A stretch of 64,000 bases of DNA from Flavobacterium endoglycinae (GTDB lineage Bacteria; Bacteroidota; Bacteroidia; Flavobacteriales; Flavobacteriaceae): positions 3,309,001 through 3,373,000 of the forward strand of contig NZ_CP071448.1 in assembly GCF_017352115.1 (NCBI RefSeq), given 5' to 3'. The notes beneath the pieces were generated by a model. That model was not told where the DNA came from. It was given only the letters and a program-made list of their open reading frames with translations, and ran no database searches. This document shows, one piece after another, positions 23,686-33,325 of this stretch. A program made the translations under genes and the position numbers. The first letter of the stretch is position 1, and every line of letters starts with the position of its first letter.

Positions 23686-26103
23686 TTAGAACATTCCGCC
23701 GCCGCCTTTATTAGTGTTGTCTTCTCTTTGTTTACGTTGTAAGTTTTTGATTTTACCACTTCCAAAGTTGTATGTTAAACCTAAATAAACGGTTTGGCTT
23801 TCCCAAGTAAACTGTCCAGTTTGTGGGTAAGGATAAATACCGTCAAATGAGAATTTCATGGTATTGAAAACATCATTAAAACGCACGCTGATATTCATTT
23901 TGTTATCTAATAAAGTGTAGCGTGAACCAATGTCTATTTTGTACATTTCGTTTCTTTTTTGCTGAATTTCATCAACAGGACCTCTGTAAAAACCAAATAA
24001 TAAGAAACTTAAACGTTTTGTGGGTTTAAAGTTTGAGTTCATACGAGCATTAAATGCAGATGTTGTTACACTGCGTTGAAGAGGCGAACTTGTGTTTGTA
24101 GCTGGATCAAACTGAAAAACAACACCTTCTTGTTTTATGCTGGAGAAGTCAATAGCTGGCTGAATATCCCACCATTTAGTAAGTTTATAGTTAAGAGAAA
24201 GATCAAAACCATAAGCACTATTATGATCATAGTTAGCAAAACTTAAAATTTGTTTATATCCTGACGGGTCGTTAGGATCTGGACTTAAAGTTCTGCTTAT
24301 TTGGTCATTAATACTTCTTACAAATACACCCCCTGTAATGCTTCCTTTTTCAAGAGTTTTAGTGTAATTTACTTCAACAGAATTTGTAAACTGAGGTCTC
24401 AATTCAGGATTTCCATATGAAGTTACCAATGGAGTAGAAAACTCGCGAATAGGTTTTGTCTGTTCTAAACTTGGACGGTCAACACGACGGCTGTAGCTTA
24501 ATTGTAAAACATTTTTCTCATTTAAATTATAAGTTAAATAAGCTGATGGATATAAAGTAATATAATCGTCATCAAATTTATTTTGTCCGCTGTTTAAATT
24601 AGCGGCTACTTTGTAACTCTCAAAACGAGTCCCTATTTGGTAGCTGAATTTTTTGTATTTCTGACCAAAAGTTACATAAGCAGAATAAATATCAGTATCA
24701 TATTTATAATTGGAAATCTGGTCTGCAGCAGGAACAGCAGGATTACTTGTATGATAATCATTATCTGTTCTTGTAATTCTTGCTTCAGCACCAGCCTCAA
24801 GCGTAGTTTTGTCGTTTAATGGATTAACATAATCTACGTTTAAAGTTCCTAGTTTTCTGTTGTCACGAATATAATCGTTGTATACTACACTGCTTGATGC
24901 GTTGGCAGGACTTGTTGTTTTGGTATCGAAACCTGCATTTTGGGTTTCTTTAGTATCACTATAATTTCCTTCGAAATCAAGAGTATGTCCTTCTTTTTTA
25001 AATATGTGCTTGTACGCCAAGTTGTAAGTCCCTGTTAAATTCGGTCCTTGGTATCTTGATTTTTGGTACATATTTTTAATGTTTGGATCGCCATTGTTGT
25101 AATCAATATCAGTATTTACAATTCCAGTGCCAGAAGATTTATTCTGATTGGTGTAAAAAGATAACGTATTATGGTCGTTAATTAGGTAATCCATACCTAC
25201 TTTGTATAAGTAGTTATCATTATCGTTTGAGATATCTAATTTTTGAACTACATCCTGATCTAATCTTTGGATGTGACCATCATTAAAGTATGTTCCAAAA
25301 TTATTACCAGCATTACCAAAAAAGTTAACTTTTCCCGTTTTGTAGTTTAAATCTAAAGACTGATTGTATTTTGCAGTTTTACCAAAAGTAATTCCGCCGC
25401 TGTAGCTTCCGTTGAAACCAGTATTGGCGTTTTTGTGTAAAATAATATTGATGATTCCTGACATTCCTTCAGGATTGTATTTTGCACTTGGATTTGTAAT
25501 CAACTCAATTTTCTTAATAGATGTCGATGGAATTTGTTTTAATAATTGTGCTGGATCAATATTAGAAGGACGTCCGTCAATTAATACACGAACATTGTCA
25601 TTTCCGCGAAGCGAAAGTTTTCCATCCTGATCTACGTTTACAGAAGGAATATTGTTCATAATATCCGATGCCGAAGCTCCAGCAGTAGTTAAATCTTTTC
25701 CAACATTAACGACTTTTCTATCAATTTTTTGCTCAATTGTAGAACGTTCAGCAATTACATTTACGCCTTTTAATTGCGTTGCTTCTTCTTCAAGAGAGAC
25801 ATTGACAACTGCAGATTTTTTGTTTTCGCTTAAAAGTACAGAACCAATATATTTTCTAAATCCAATGTATTGAACCTCGATAGTATAGCTTTTTACAGCA
25901 ATATTTTTAAATGAGAAATCACCATTATCATCAGTATTTACTCCAGCTACCACTTTTCCATTTTCTTTAAGTGAAACTGTAGCATACGAAATAGGCATGC
26001 TGTTAGATTTTTCAATGATTTTTCCAGTGACCGATCCTGAATTTTGACCCTGGACTGTTGCCATTATCCCCAATAATGCAAACAGGAAGAATTTTAATTT
26101 CAT
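23686..26103 (-). CDS. TonB-dependent outer-membrane receptor with carboxypeptidase-like N-terminal domain (805 aa)
   Basis: Start chosen at 26103 (MKLKFFLFALLGIMATVQGQ, a good signal peptide). The longer frame would add 26 polar residues before it. Domains in order are a CarboxypepD_reg-like fold (residues 22-105, GSVTGKIIEKSNSMPISYATV), a plug (about 120-215, NNIPSVNVDQDGKLSLRGN and VLIDGRPS), and an OMP_b-brl_3-type barrel to the end, with the Gly-rich tail NKGGGGMF. The substrate is unknown. Monocistronic, with a long 5' region. Confidence 0.88.
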   Translation of the reverse strand: MKLKFFLFALLGIMATVQGQNSGSVTGKIIEKSNSMPISYATVSLKENGKVVAGVNTDDNGDFSFKNIAVKSYTIEVQYIGFRKYIGSVLLSENKKSAVVNVSLEEEATQLKGVNVIAERSTIEQKIDRKVVNVGKDLTTAGASASDIMNNIPSVNVDQDGKLSLRGNDNVRVLIDGRPSNIDPAQLLKQIPSTSIKKIELITNPSAKYNPEGMSGIINIILHKNANTGFNGSYSGGITFGKTAKYNQSLDLNYKTGKVNFFGNAGNNFGTYFNDGHIQRLDQDVVQKLDISNDNDNYLYKVGMDYLINDHNTLSFYTNQNKSSGTGIVNTDIDYNNGDPNIKNMYQKSRYQGPNLTGTYNLAYKHIFKKEGHTLDFEGNYSDTKETQNAGFDTKTTSPANASSSVVYNDYIRDNRKLGTLNVDYVNPLNDKTTLEAGAEARITRTDNDYHTSNPAVPAADQISNYKYDTDIYSAYVTFGQKYKKFSYQIGTRFESYKVAANLNSGQNKFDDDYITLYPSAYLTYNLNEKNVLQLSYSRRVDRPSLEQTKPIREFSTPLVTSYGNPELRPQFTNSVEVNYTKTLEKGSITGGVFVRSINDQISRTLSPDPNDPSGYKQILSFANYDHNSAYGFDLSLNYKLTKWWDIQPAIDFSSIKQEGVVFQFDPATNTSSPLQRSVTTSAFNARMNSNFKPTKRLSFLLFGFYRGPVDEIQQKRNEMYKIDIGSRYTLLDNKMNISVRFNDVFNTMKFSFDGIYPYPQTGQFTWESQTVYLGLTYNFGSGKIKNLQRKQREDNTNKGGGGMF

Positions 26104-26429
26104 AGCTTGTTTTTTGATCTTTTTGATTGATTGATGATGAGATTGTTTTTTATTTTTTTCTATTTTGTTTTTCTGCCTCAAATAAAATCTGAAGTCCTTA
26201 TTAAGACTCTTATGTTAGAATTATGTTACAAGAAAAAGAGAAAAAACTTTTTATTTTTTTGTGATCCCTTGTTTCATAAGGAATTATCATTTTGATTTTT
26301 TGATAATTTTAACAATTGAAACCGTTCCTTTTTTAAGAAATTATAATCGTTTTATGTGATTTTATATGTTTTTCATTTTCTCTAATTGACGAATAAGCAG
26401 TATCTTTGCTCACTTTAAAATAAGTTTAC
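26104..26429. other. Divergent intergenic region between the TonB receptor and argS
   Basis: This 326-bp gap holds the argS promoter at its right end (26401). It also holds an 8-bp inverted repeat AATTATCA / TGATAATT at 26282-26308, which resembles an iron-regulator-type half-site pair. It lies about 180 nt upstream of the receptor start. No gene or structured RNA was seen. Confidence 0.5.
26401..26409 (+). promoter_or_regulatory. Promoter -7 element TATCTTTGC for argS
   Basis: Exact consensus 20 nt before the argS ATG. Confidence 0.65.
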
Positions 26430-28208
26430 ATGTCATTATCACAAATTCTTACACCTTCTATACAAAAAGCAATACAGGCATTATTTGATGTTTCAGTAGA
26501 TAAAATCGAGTTTCAGACTACCAGAAAGGAGTTTGAAGGCGATATTACAATGGTGATTTTCCCTTTACTGAAAGTAATTAAAAGTAATCCTGCCGAATTA
26601 GGAAATAAAATAGGAACCTATCTGGTTGAAAATGTTTCTGACGTTGCGCGCTTTAATGTGGTATCAGGTTTCCTGAATATTGTAATTTCTGATAGTTATT
26701 ACCTGAACTTTTTTAATGATATAAAAGACAATCATAAATTTGGTTATGTTTCTCCAGATCCCGCCGATAAAGCTGTTATGGTAGAATACTCATCGCCAAA
26801 TACAAATAAACCGCTTCACTTAGGACATGTTCGTAACAATTTGTTAGGATATTCTGTTGCGGAAATATTAAAAGCTTCTGGTAAAAAAGTATACAAAACT
26901 CAAATCATTAACGACCGCGGAATCCATATATGTAAGTCAATGCTCGCTTGGGAAAAATTTGGAAATGGTGAAACGCCGCAGACATCAAATTTAAAAGGAG
27001 ATAAATTAGTCGGTAAATATTATGTGGAGTTTGATAAAGCTTACAAAACAGAAATAAACCAATTAATTGAAACGGGTAAAACCGAAGAAGAAGCTAAAAA
27101 ACAAGCGCCCATTATTATTGAAGCACAAGAAATGCTGAAAAAATGGGAAGCTGGTGATGAAGCTGTGATTGCACTTTGGAAAAAAATGAACCAATGGGTG
27201 TATGATGGTTTTGCTACAACTTACACGAACCTTGGAGTTGATTTTGATAAATATTACTACGAAAGTAATACTTACTTATTAGGAAAAGATGTTGTTCAGG
27301 TTGGTCTAGATAAAGGTGTTTTCGAAAAAGATCCTGACGGTTCAGTTTGGATTGATTTAACCGATGAAGGTCTTGATCGTAAAATCGTTCTTCGTTCTGA
27401 TGGTACAGCGGTTTATATGACACAAGATATTGGAACAGCAATTCAGCGTGTGAAAGATATGCCGGATGTTGGAGGAATGGTATACACAGTAGGTAACGAA
27501 CAAGATTATCACTTTAAAGTATTATTCCTAATCTTGCAAAAACTAGGTTTTGACTGGGCTTCAAGCCTATATCATTTATCATACGGAATGGTTGATTTAC
27601 CTTCGGGTAAAATGAAAAGCCGTGAAGGAACAGTTGTCGATGCCGATGATTTGATGCAGGACATGACTGATACAGCCAAACAAATCTCAGAAGATTTAGG
27701 AAAACTAGACAGTTATTCTGATGATGAAAAGGCAAAATTGTACAAAACGATTGGTCTTGGAGCATTGAAATATTATATCTTAAAAGTAGATCCTAAAAAA
27801 CGTATTCTTTTCAATCCAGAAGAATCTGTTGATTTTGCTGGAAATACGGGACCATTTATTCAGTATACATATGCGAGAATTCAGTCGATTATTCGTAAAG
27901 CCGATTTTGATTTTTCAGCGAAAACAAATATTGAAGAACTTCATGAAAAGGAAAAAGAATTGGTAAAACAAATCGAACTTTTCCCTGAAGTAATTCAAAA
28001 TGCAGCGCAAAATCACAGTCCAGCATTAATTGCTAATTATACATACGATTTGGTAAAAGAATATAATTCTTTTTATCAATCGGTTCATATTTTAGGTGAA
28101 GTCGATTTGACAAAAAAGATTTTCAGAGTACAGCTTTCACAAAAAGTTGCCGAAGTGATTAAGTCAGCTTTCAGTCTATTAGGAATTGAAGTTCCAGAGA
28201 GAATGTAA
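26430..28208 (+). CDS. argS: Arginyl-tRNA synthetase
   Basis: Charges tRNA-Arg in the cytosol. The 592-aa length is normal. The N-terminal Add-1 domain spans residues 1-90. The class I HIGH motif is HLGH near residue 130, in SSPNTNKPLHLGHVRNN. The KMSKS counterpart is GKMKSREGT, typical of ArgS, which often lacks the canonical lysine. The DALR anticodon-binding domain ends the protein (SFYQSVHILGE, VIKSAFSLLGIEVPERM). Monocistronic, with a consensus promoter and a terminator. Confidence 0.97.
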   Translation: MSLSQILTPSIQKAIQALFDVSVDKIEFQTTRKEFEGDITMVIFPLLKVIKSNPAELGNKIGTYLVENVSDVARFNVVSGFLNIVISDSYYLNFFNDIKDNHKFGYVSPDPADKAVMVEYSSPNTNKPLHLGHVRNNLLGYSVAEILKASGKKVYKTQIINDRGIHICKSMLAWEKFGNGETPQTSNLKGDKLVGKYYVEFDKAYKTEINQLIETGKTEEEAKKQAPIIIEAQEMLKKWEAGDEAVIALWKKMNQWVYDGFATTYTNLGVDFDKYYYESNTYLLGKDVVQVGLDKGVFEKDPDGSVWIDLTDEGLDRKIVLRSDGTAVYMTQDIGTAIQRVKDMPDVGGMVYTVGNEQDYHFKVLFLILQKLGFDWASSLYHLSYGMVDLPSGKMKSREGTVVDADDLMQDMTDTAKQISEDLGKLDSYSDDEKAKLYKTIGLGALKYYILKVDPKKRILFNPEESVDFAGNTGPFIQYTYARIQSIIRKADFDFSAKTNIEELHEKEKELVKQIELFPEVIQNAAQNHSPALIANYTYDLVKEYNSFYQSVHILGEVDLTKKIFRVQLSQKVAEVIKSAFSLLGIEVPERM

Positions 28209-28230
28209 GAATTAAATAAATTCATAATTA

Positions 28231-28263
28231 AAAGCCAGTAGTTTATAATTACTGGCTTTTTTT
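28231..28263 (+). terminator. Terminator of argS
   Basis: AAAGCCAGTA pairs with TACTGGCTTT across a 9-nt loop, followed by T-run. Confidence 0.88.
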
Positions 28264-28310
28264 ATTGTTTTTTTGACTTATTGGGGATGTTTTGTGATTG
28301 AGTTCTGTAA

Positions 28311-28452
28311 TATTTTTGTAGGAGAAATTTAAAGGGCACTGTCTCGTTTAAAATACAATACTTGTGTAGTTCATTTTTAACTATTTTGAATTAGTAAGCT
28401 AATGGTAATCATGACTATCAATAAGAAGCCATCTTTATAGATGGCTTTTTTA
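28311..28452 (+). ncRNA. Candidate small RNA or leader with its own promoter and terminator
   Basis: A -7 element TATTTTTG at 28311-28318 is followed by about 130 nt with no open frame. The stretch then ends in a terminator hairpin (GCCATCT TTAT AGATGGC, 28428-28445) plus T-run to 28451. A second TAnnTTTG (28479-28486) starts the susC transcript just after. This makes 28325-28452 a free-standing transcript or an attenuated leader. The region shows no known riboswitch I recognise. Confidence 0.4.
28428..28451 (+). terminator. Terminator upstream of susC
   Basis: Perfect 7-bp stem GCCATCT / AGATGGC with TTAT loop and T-run. No coding gene precedes it after the argS terminator. Confidence 0.8.
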
Positions 28453-28478
28453 TTCTTCTTCTTATTTTTATTCTTTTG

Positions 28479-28486
28479 TATTTTTG
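28479..28486 (+). promoter_or_regulatory. Promoter -7 element TATTTTTG for susC-susD
   Basis: Consensus match giving a roughly 100-nt AT-rich leader before the susC ATG at 28588. Confidence 0.5.
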
Positions 28487-28587
28487 TAGTATAATATTTA
28501 TATTAATTAGTGTTAAAAATAAATATATCCTTGTTAAAATTATTTTAATTTTTTAAGTTCGCCCACTCTAATTAAAAAAACAAAATA

Positions 28588-31500
28588 ATGAAACAAAAAT
28601 TAAAAGGACTTATCATGCTCTTTTTTATCTTGGTTTTGCAATCCAGTATTGCTCAAGAGAAAAAAATTACAGGAATGGTTTCGGATGCTAATGGACCAAT
28701 TCCCGGAGTAAACGTAAATGTAAAAGGAACGAAAACTGGGGTACAATCAGATTTTGATGGAAAGTATGTAATAAATGCTAAGACAGGGGATGTTTTGATT
28801 TTTTCTTACATGGGATTCAAAGATATTAACTTAACGGTTGGAACTGGTTCTGTACTTAATGTTAAAATGCAAGAAGATGGAAAGGAATTAGATGAAGTTG
28901 TGGTTGTAGCTTATGGAACAGCAAAAAAAGCTTCATATACTGGTTCTGCATCTCAAGTTAAATCTGAACAATTAGAAAATAGACCTTTAACCAATGCTTT
29001 GTCATCTTTAGAAGGGGCAACATCAGGAGTTCAGATTCAAAGTTCAGCAGGTCAGCCAGGAGCTGCTCCAGAAATTAGAATACGAGGTTTTAGTTCAATC
29101 AATGGATCTAATACACCCTTATACATTGTAGATGGAGTGCCATATGCAGGAGACATCAGCAATTTAAACTCAAGCGATATTGAAAGTTTGACCGTCTTAA
29201 AAGATGCATCTTCCACTTCTTTATATGGATCAAAAGCGGCAAATGGAGTGGTTATTATTACAACAAAATCAGGAAAATCATCGAAAGATAAATTTTCTTT
29301 AAATGTTAGTACTGGTATGACTTCACGTTCTATTAAAGACTATAAGAGAGTAAATGCTTTCGACTACTACCCTTTAGAATGGGAAGCGATTAGAAATAGC
29401 CGTCCAATGGGAACACAGGCACAAGTTGATGCAGCTAATGCATATGCATCTTCAAGAGTACCAGTTGTTTTGGTTACTAATCCATTTAATGTGCCAAACA
29501 ACAGTATTGTTGGGACTGATGGAAAATTGAATCCAGATGCAAAATTATTATATCCACAAGATCTTGATTGGGCTAAATATTTGGAAAGAGCCGGAGTTCG
29601 TAAAAATGTAGATTTTTCATATCAGGGAAAATCAGATAAATCCAATTATTTTGCTTCTCTTGGTTATTTAAATGAAGAAGGATACATTCAAAAATCTGGT
29701 TTTGAAAGAACAACAGGTAGATTGAATTTAAATACAAGTTTAAAAGATTGGTTTAGAACTGGTGTAAACATGTCAGGAGCTTTAACTAATTCAAAGCTAG
29801 GAACAGATGGAGTAGAAAATACAAGTTCGTTTAAAAATCCATTTAGAACGATTAGAACAATGGGGCCAATTTATCCTGTTTTTGATCATAATGATGATGG
29901 ATCTTATGTGTTAGATGATAATGGTAATAAAGTATATTCGACGATTCGCGGATCTGGTGCTTCTAACGGAAGAAACGTAGTGTATGAAACTTTAAATGAT
30001 ACCGATGTTGTAAAAGGGCTAGCACTTTCAGCAAGAGCGTTTTTTGAAATTACTTTTTTAAAAGATTTCAAGTTTACTACAAATGCTTCTATTGATAAAA
30101 CATATTCTAATAGAACATATTCGTATAATACATTAATTGGAGATGGTGCACCAACAGGTCTTATGGCAAAAGAAGATAAAATTCTAACAGGTGTTACATA
30201 TAATCAGTTACTGAATTATTCAAAAAAAATTGGAAATCATTCATTTAACGCACTGCTTGGACATGAAAGCTTCGATTATGAAAGAAATTGGACAAGCAGC
30301 AGTAAAACTGGACAGGTTGCTCCTAGTATAATTGAATTTGTTAATTATGCGACTACTACTGGATTAACTTCTTTTACACGAAATTATGCCACTGAATCCT
30401 ATTTCTCAAGAGCAGGATATGACTATATGGAAAAATATATTTTTTCAGCATCATTACGCAGAGATGGATCTTCAAAGTTTGCAGAAAAATGGGGTAACTT
30501 TTGGTCTTTAGGAGGAGCTTGGGTAATTTCTAAAGAAAAGTTTCTTCATAATACTTCATGGATTGACGACCTAAAATTAAGAGCGTCGATAGGACAAGTT
30601 GGTAATGATTCACACATAATTAGTGATACAAATGATGCTGGTTCGAAAATTAATGGGTTGAATTATTATGTTAGTCAGCCAACTTATAGTTTAGGTTACG
30701 ATAACGGAAGTGAAGGAGGTATTTTAATTTATGCTGCTGCTGCTCCTAATTTGAAATGGGAAGTTAATACTCAGAAAGATATTGCTTTAGAATTTGGATT
30801 GTTTAAGAATAGATTGAAAGGAAGTGTTGAGTATTATAATAGAAATACTGATGGTTTAATTTTTTCAGTCCCTAACCCATTATCATCTGGTTTAGACAAT
30901 AGAATGGAGAATATTGGTTCTATGGTAAATAAAGGAATTGAAATTGCATTAGATGGTACAATTCTTAAAGCAAAAGATTTTTCTTGGAATCTAAATATTA
31001 ATGCTTCTACAATTAATAATAAAATTACAAAACTCCCACAGGGCGAAATTATAAATGGAACCAAAAAACTTTCAGTGGGTCATTCTATTTATGATTATTG
31101 GTTAAGAGATTGGTATGGAGTAGATCCTGCAGATGGATATGCTCTATATGTAGCTGATCCGAAATTTGTGAATACAGGAGATACTACTTTACGAGTTGTA
31201 AATGGCGTTAATGTAACTACCGATCAAAATAAAGCTTTGTACCATTATGCAGGATCAGCAATACCTGATTTGTTTGGAAGCTTTGGAAATACATTTAAAT
31301 ATAAAGGACTTCGATTAGATATTATTTGTACTTATCAAATTGGTGGACAAATGTATGATACGAACTATGCTTCATTAATGCATACAGGAAATAATTATGG
31401 ATCGGCATTAAGTACAGACATTTTTAGAAGATGGCAAAAACCTGGAGATATTACTGATGTGCCACGATTAGATATTAATAGAAATACTCAAGCATCTTCT

Positions 31501-31749
31501 GCTTCAGATAGATGGTTAACTGGTTCAGACTATTTATCTCTTAGACAAATTAATTTATCTTATAAAATGCCTTCTGAATTCTTGTCAAAAATGGAAATAG
31601 ATAATGCATCAGTTTATGTAAATGGTGAGAACTTACTATTATTTACAAAACGTCAAGGAATGGATCCTACACAAACTTTTAATGGAACTACTCAAAATAG
31701 ATATATTCCATCAAGAGTAATAACGCTGGGAGTTAATTTAAACTTTTAA
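28588..31749 (+). CDS. SusC/RagA-family TonB-linked outer-membrane transporter (1053 aa)
   Basis: Outer-membrane import channel working with SusD as a lidded transporter powered by TonB. A signal peptide (residues 1-22, ending SSIAQ) precedes a CarboxypepD_reg-like domain (25-105, TGMVSDANGPIPGVNVNVKGT). The SusC signature region follows: ELDEVVVVAYGTAKKASYTGS is the TonB-box/plug start, then IRIRGFSSINGSNTPLYIVDGVPY. A full-length barrel runs to the end. It is followed by susD after 5 nt. No hydrolase or regulator is nearby, so the cargo is unknown and may be peptide or glycan. Confidence 0.93.
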   Translation: MKQKLKGLIMLFFILVLQSSIAQEKKITGMVSDANGPIPGVNVNVKGTKTGVQSDFDGKYVINAKTGDVLIFSYMGFKDINLTVGTGSVLNVKMQEDGKELDEVVVVAYGTAKKASYTGSASQVKSEQLENRPLTNALSSLEGATSGVQIQSSAGQPGAAPEIRIRGFSSINGSNTPLYIVDGVPYAGDISNLNSSDIESLTVLKDASSTSLYGSKAANGVVIITTKSGKSSKDKFSLNVSTGMTSRSIKDYKRVNAFDYYPLEWEAIRNSRPMGTQAQVDAANAYASSRVPVVLVTNPFNVPNNSIVGTDGKLNPDAKLLYPQDLDWAKYLERAGVRKNVDFSYQGKSDKSNYFASLGYLNEEGYIQKSGFERTTGRLNLNTSLKDWFRTGVNMSGALTNSKLGTDGVENTSSFKNPFRTIRTMGPIYPVFDHNDDGSYVLDDNGNKVYSTIRGSGASNGRNVVYETLNDTDVVKGLALSARAFFEITFLKDFKFTTNASIDKTYSNRTYSYNTLIGDGAPTGLMAKEDKILTGVTYNQLLNYSKKIGNHSFNALLGHESFDYERNWTSSSKTGQVAPSIIEFVNYATTTGLTSFTRNYATESYFSRAGYDYMEKYIFSASLRRDGSSKFAEKWGNFWSLGGAWVISKEKFLHNTSWIDDLKLRASIGQVGNDSHIISDTNDAGSKINGLNYYVSQPTYSLGYDNGSEGGILIYAAAAPNLKWEVNTQKDIALEFGLFKNRLKGSVEYYNRNTDGLIFSVPNPLSSGLDNRMENIGSMVNKGIEIALDGTILKAKDFSWNLNINASTINNKITKLPQGEIINGTKKLSVGHSIYDYWLRDWYGVDPADGYALYVADPKFVNTGDTTLRVVNGVNVTTDQNKALYHYAGSAIPDLFGSFGNTFKYKGLRLDIICTYQIGGQMYDTNYASLMHTGNNYGSALSTDIFRRWQKPGDITDVPRLDINRNTQASSASDRWLTGSDYLSLRQINLSYKMPSEFLSKMEIDNASVYVNGENLLLFTKRQGMDPTQTFNGTTQNRYIPSRVITLGVNLNF

Positions 31750-31754
31750 GAAAA

Positions 31755-33227
31755 ATGAAATCAACTTATATTAAAATAGTATTTTTTATACTGACAGTAA
31801 CTGTTTTTAATTCTTGTTCAGATGATTTTTTAGACAAGAAGCCTACAGAATTTGTCGATAATGAAGGCGCTACCAAAACAACTGAAAATTTAATGATGTT
31901 GCTGAATGGAATTCACAGATCACTGTATATTTCTTATGAAGATCAAAGTCAGGCTGGATTAGGAGGCTTAATGCAGCAAACAGATATTGTTGGTGATGAT
32001 GTTGTTTTTCCAATTACAAATGGATGGTTTTTGCAAATGTATAATTGGAGTTCAGTAAATAATGAAAATTCAGTAGACCTGCGTTTTCCGTATCGAACTT
32101 ATTATAGAATAATAAGAAATGCAAACACTATTATTAATGCTGCTGATGCTGCCATTGGCTCAACTTCAGACAAAAATATTGTTAAAGGTCAGGCATTATT
32201 GTATCGTGCATTTTGTCATTTTCAATTAGTACAACTATTTGGAAAAAGATACGTAAATGGAGTAACTAATAGTCAATTAGGAGTTCCGATAATTTTGACT
32301 GTCGGAAATGATAATTTTCCAAGATCAACAGTAGAAGAGGTATATACTCAAATTAATAAGGATCTAGATGAAGCGAATGTTTTGTTGCAAGGATATTTAA
32401 AACCAAATAATTCTTATCTAGATTTAAAGGTGGCGCAAGGCTTAAAGGCCAGAGTTGCTTTGACGCAAGGTAATTGGAGTGCTGCAGCTGAATACGCTAA
32501 TAAAGCACGAAGTGGAAAGACGTTAATGTCAACTGCAGAATATGTAACTGGTTTCAATGATTATAATAACAAAGAGTGGATGTGGGGAAGCCACATAAAT
32601 GAGGTTCAAACTCAATATTTTGGAAATTTTGGAGCTTATATGTCTAGAAATTTCAGCTCAACGGTAATACGTTCTTGCCCAAAAGCTATTAATAGTAAGC
32701 TCTATGACATGATTCCTTCTACTGACATTAGATCTGCAATATTTGATAAGACTGGAAAACATACAGCACTTGCTCTTCCGTCAAATTTTGCAAAATTTCC
32801 TTATACCAGCCAAAAATTCTTATCAATAAGTACTGGAGATAGCAGATGTGATGTGCCTTATATGCGTGCTGCTGAAATGTTTCTTATAGAAGCTGAGGCA
32901 AAAGCCAGAATGGGAAGTGCAGATGCCGCAAATGTATTGTATGAATTTGAGATAACAAGAAACCCGTCTTATACTTTGTCTACTAATACTGGACAAGCTT
33001 TAGTTGACGAAATTTTAATGCAGAGAAGAATAGAGTTGTGGGGTGAAGGATTTAGATTTTTTGATTTGAAACGTACAAATTCTCCATTAGATAGAACTGG
33101 TGCAAATCATGATTCAGGGATAGTAAATGGTGTGTTGAATGTTGACCCTACAGATAAAAGATGGCAGTGGCTAATTCCTAAAGATGAAATTAATGCCAAT
33201 CCTTTAATTAAACAAAATGAATTTTAA
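31755..33227 (+). CDS. SusD/RagB-family nutrient-binding lipoprotein (490 aa)
   Basis: Surface lipoprotein that captures substrate and caps the SusC channel. Lipobox Cys21 (TVFNSC) is followed by the family-typical SDDFLDKKPTE. The TPR-rich SusD core shows GQALLYRAFCHFQLVQLFGK and NPLIKQNEF at the C-terminus. LMQRRIELWGEGFRFFDLKR is diagnostic. It starts 5 nt after susC. The length is within the family range (450-550). Confidence 0.93.
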   Translation: MKSTYIKIVFFILTVTVFNSCSDDFLDKKPTEFVDNEGATKTTENLMMLLNGIHRSLYISYEDQSQAGLGGLMQQTDIVGDDVVFPITNGWFLQMYNWSSVNNENSVDLRFPYRTYYRIIRNANTIINAADAAIGSTSDKNIVKGQALLYRAFCHFQLVQLFGKRYVNGVTNSQLGVPIILTVGNDNFPRSTVEEVYTQINKDLDEANVLLQGYLKPNNSYLDLKVAQGLKARVALTQGNWSAAAEYANKARSGKTLMSTAEYVTGFNDYNNKEWMWGSHINEVQTQYFGNFGAYMSRNFSSTVIRSCPKAINSKLYDMIPSTDIRSAIFDKTGKHTALALPSNFAKFPYTSQKFLSISTGDSRCDVPYMRAAEMFLIEAEAKARMGSADAANVLYEFEITRNPSYTLSTNTGQALVDEILMQRRIELWGEGFRFFDLKRTNSPLDRTGANHDSGIVNGVLNVDPTDKRWQWLIPKDEINANPLIKQNEF

Positions 33228-33274
33228 TAAATAATAAATCAGTTTAGAATAATTAGACATTTTTTCTAAATCAA

Positions 33275-33306
33275 AAGGCCGGTAATCTTAGATTACCGGC
33301 CTTTTT
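33275..33306. terminator. Bidirectional terminator after susD
   Basis: Perfect 13-bp stem AAGGCCGGTAATC / GATTACCGGCCTT with TTA loop, between susD (+) and the convergent DUF6607-like gene. Confidence 0.92.
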
Positions 33307-33325
33307 CAATTAAAACAATATTTTG

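Noticed and set aside
26282..26308. AATTATCA/TGATAATT repeat as a firm Fur box
   Set aside because: The 11-bp gap and its distance (about 180 nt) from the receptor start make this too weak to call on its own; noted only within the gap entry.
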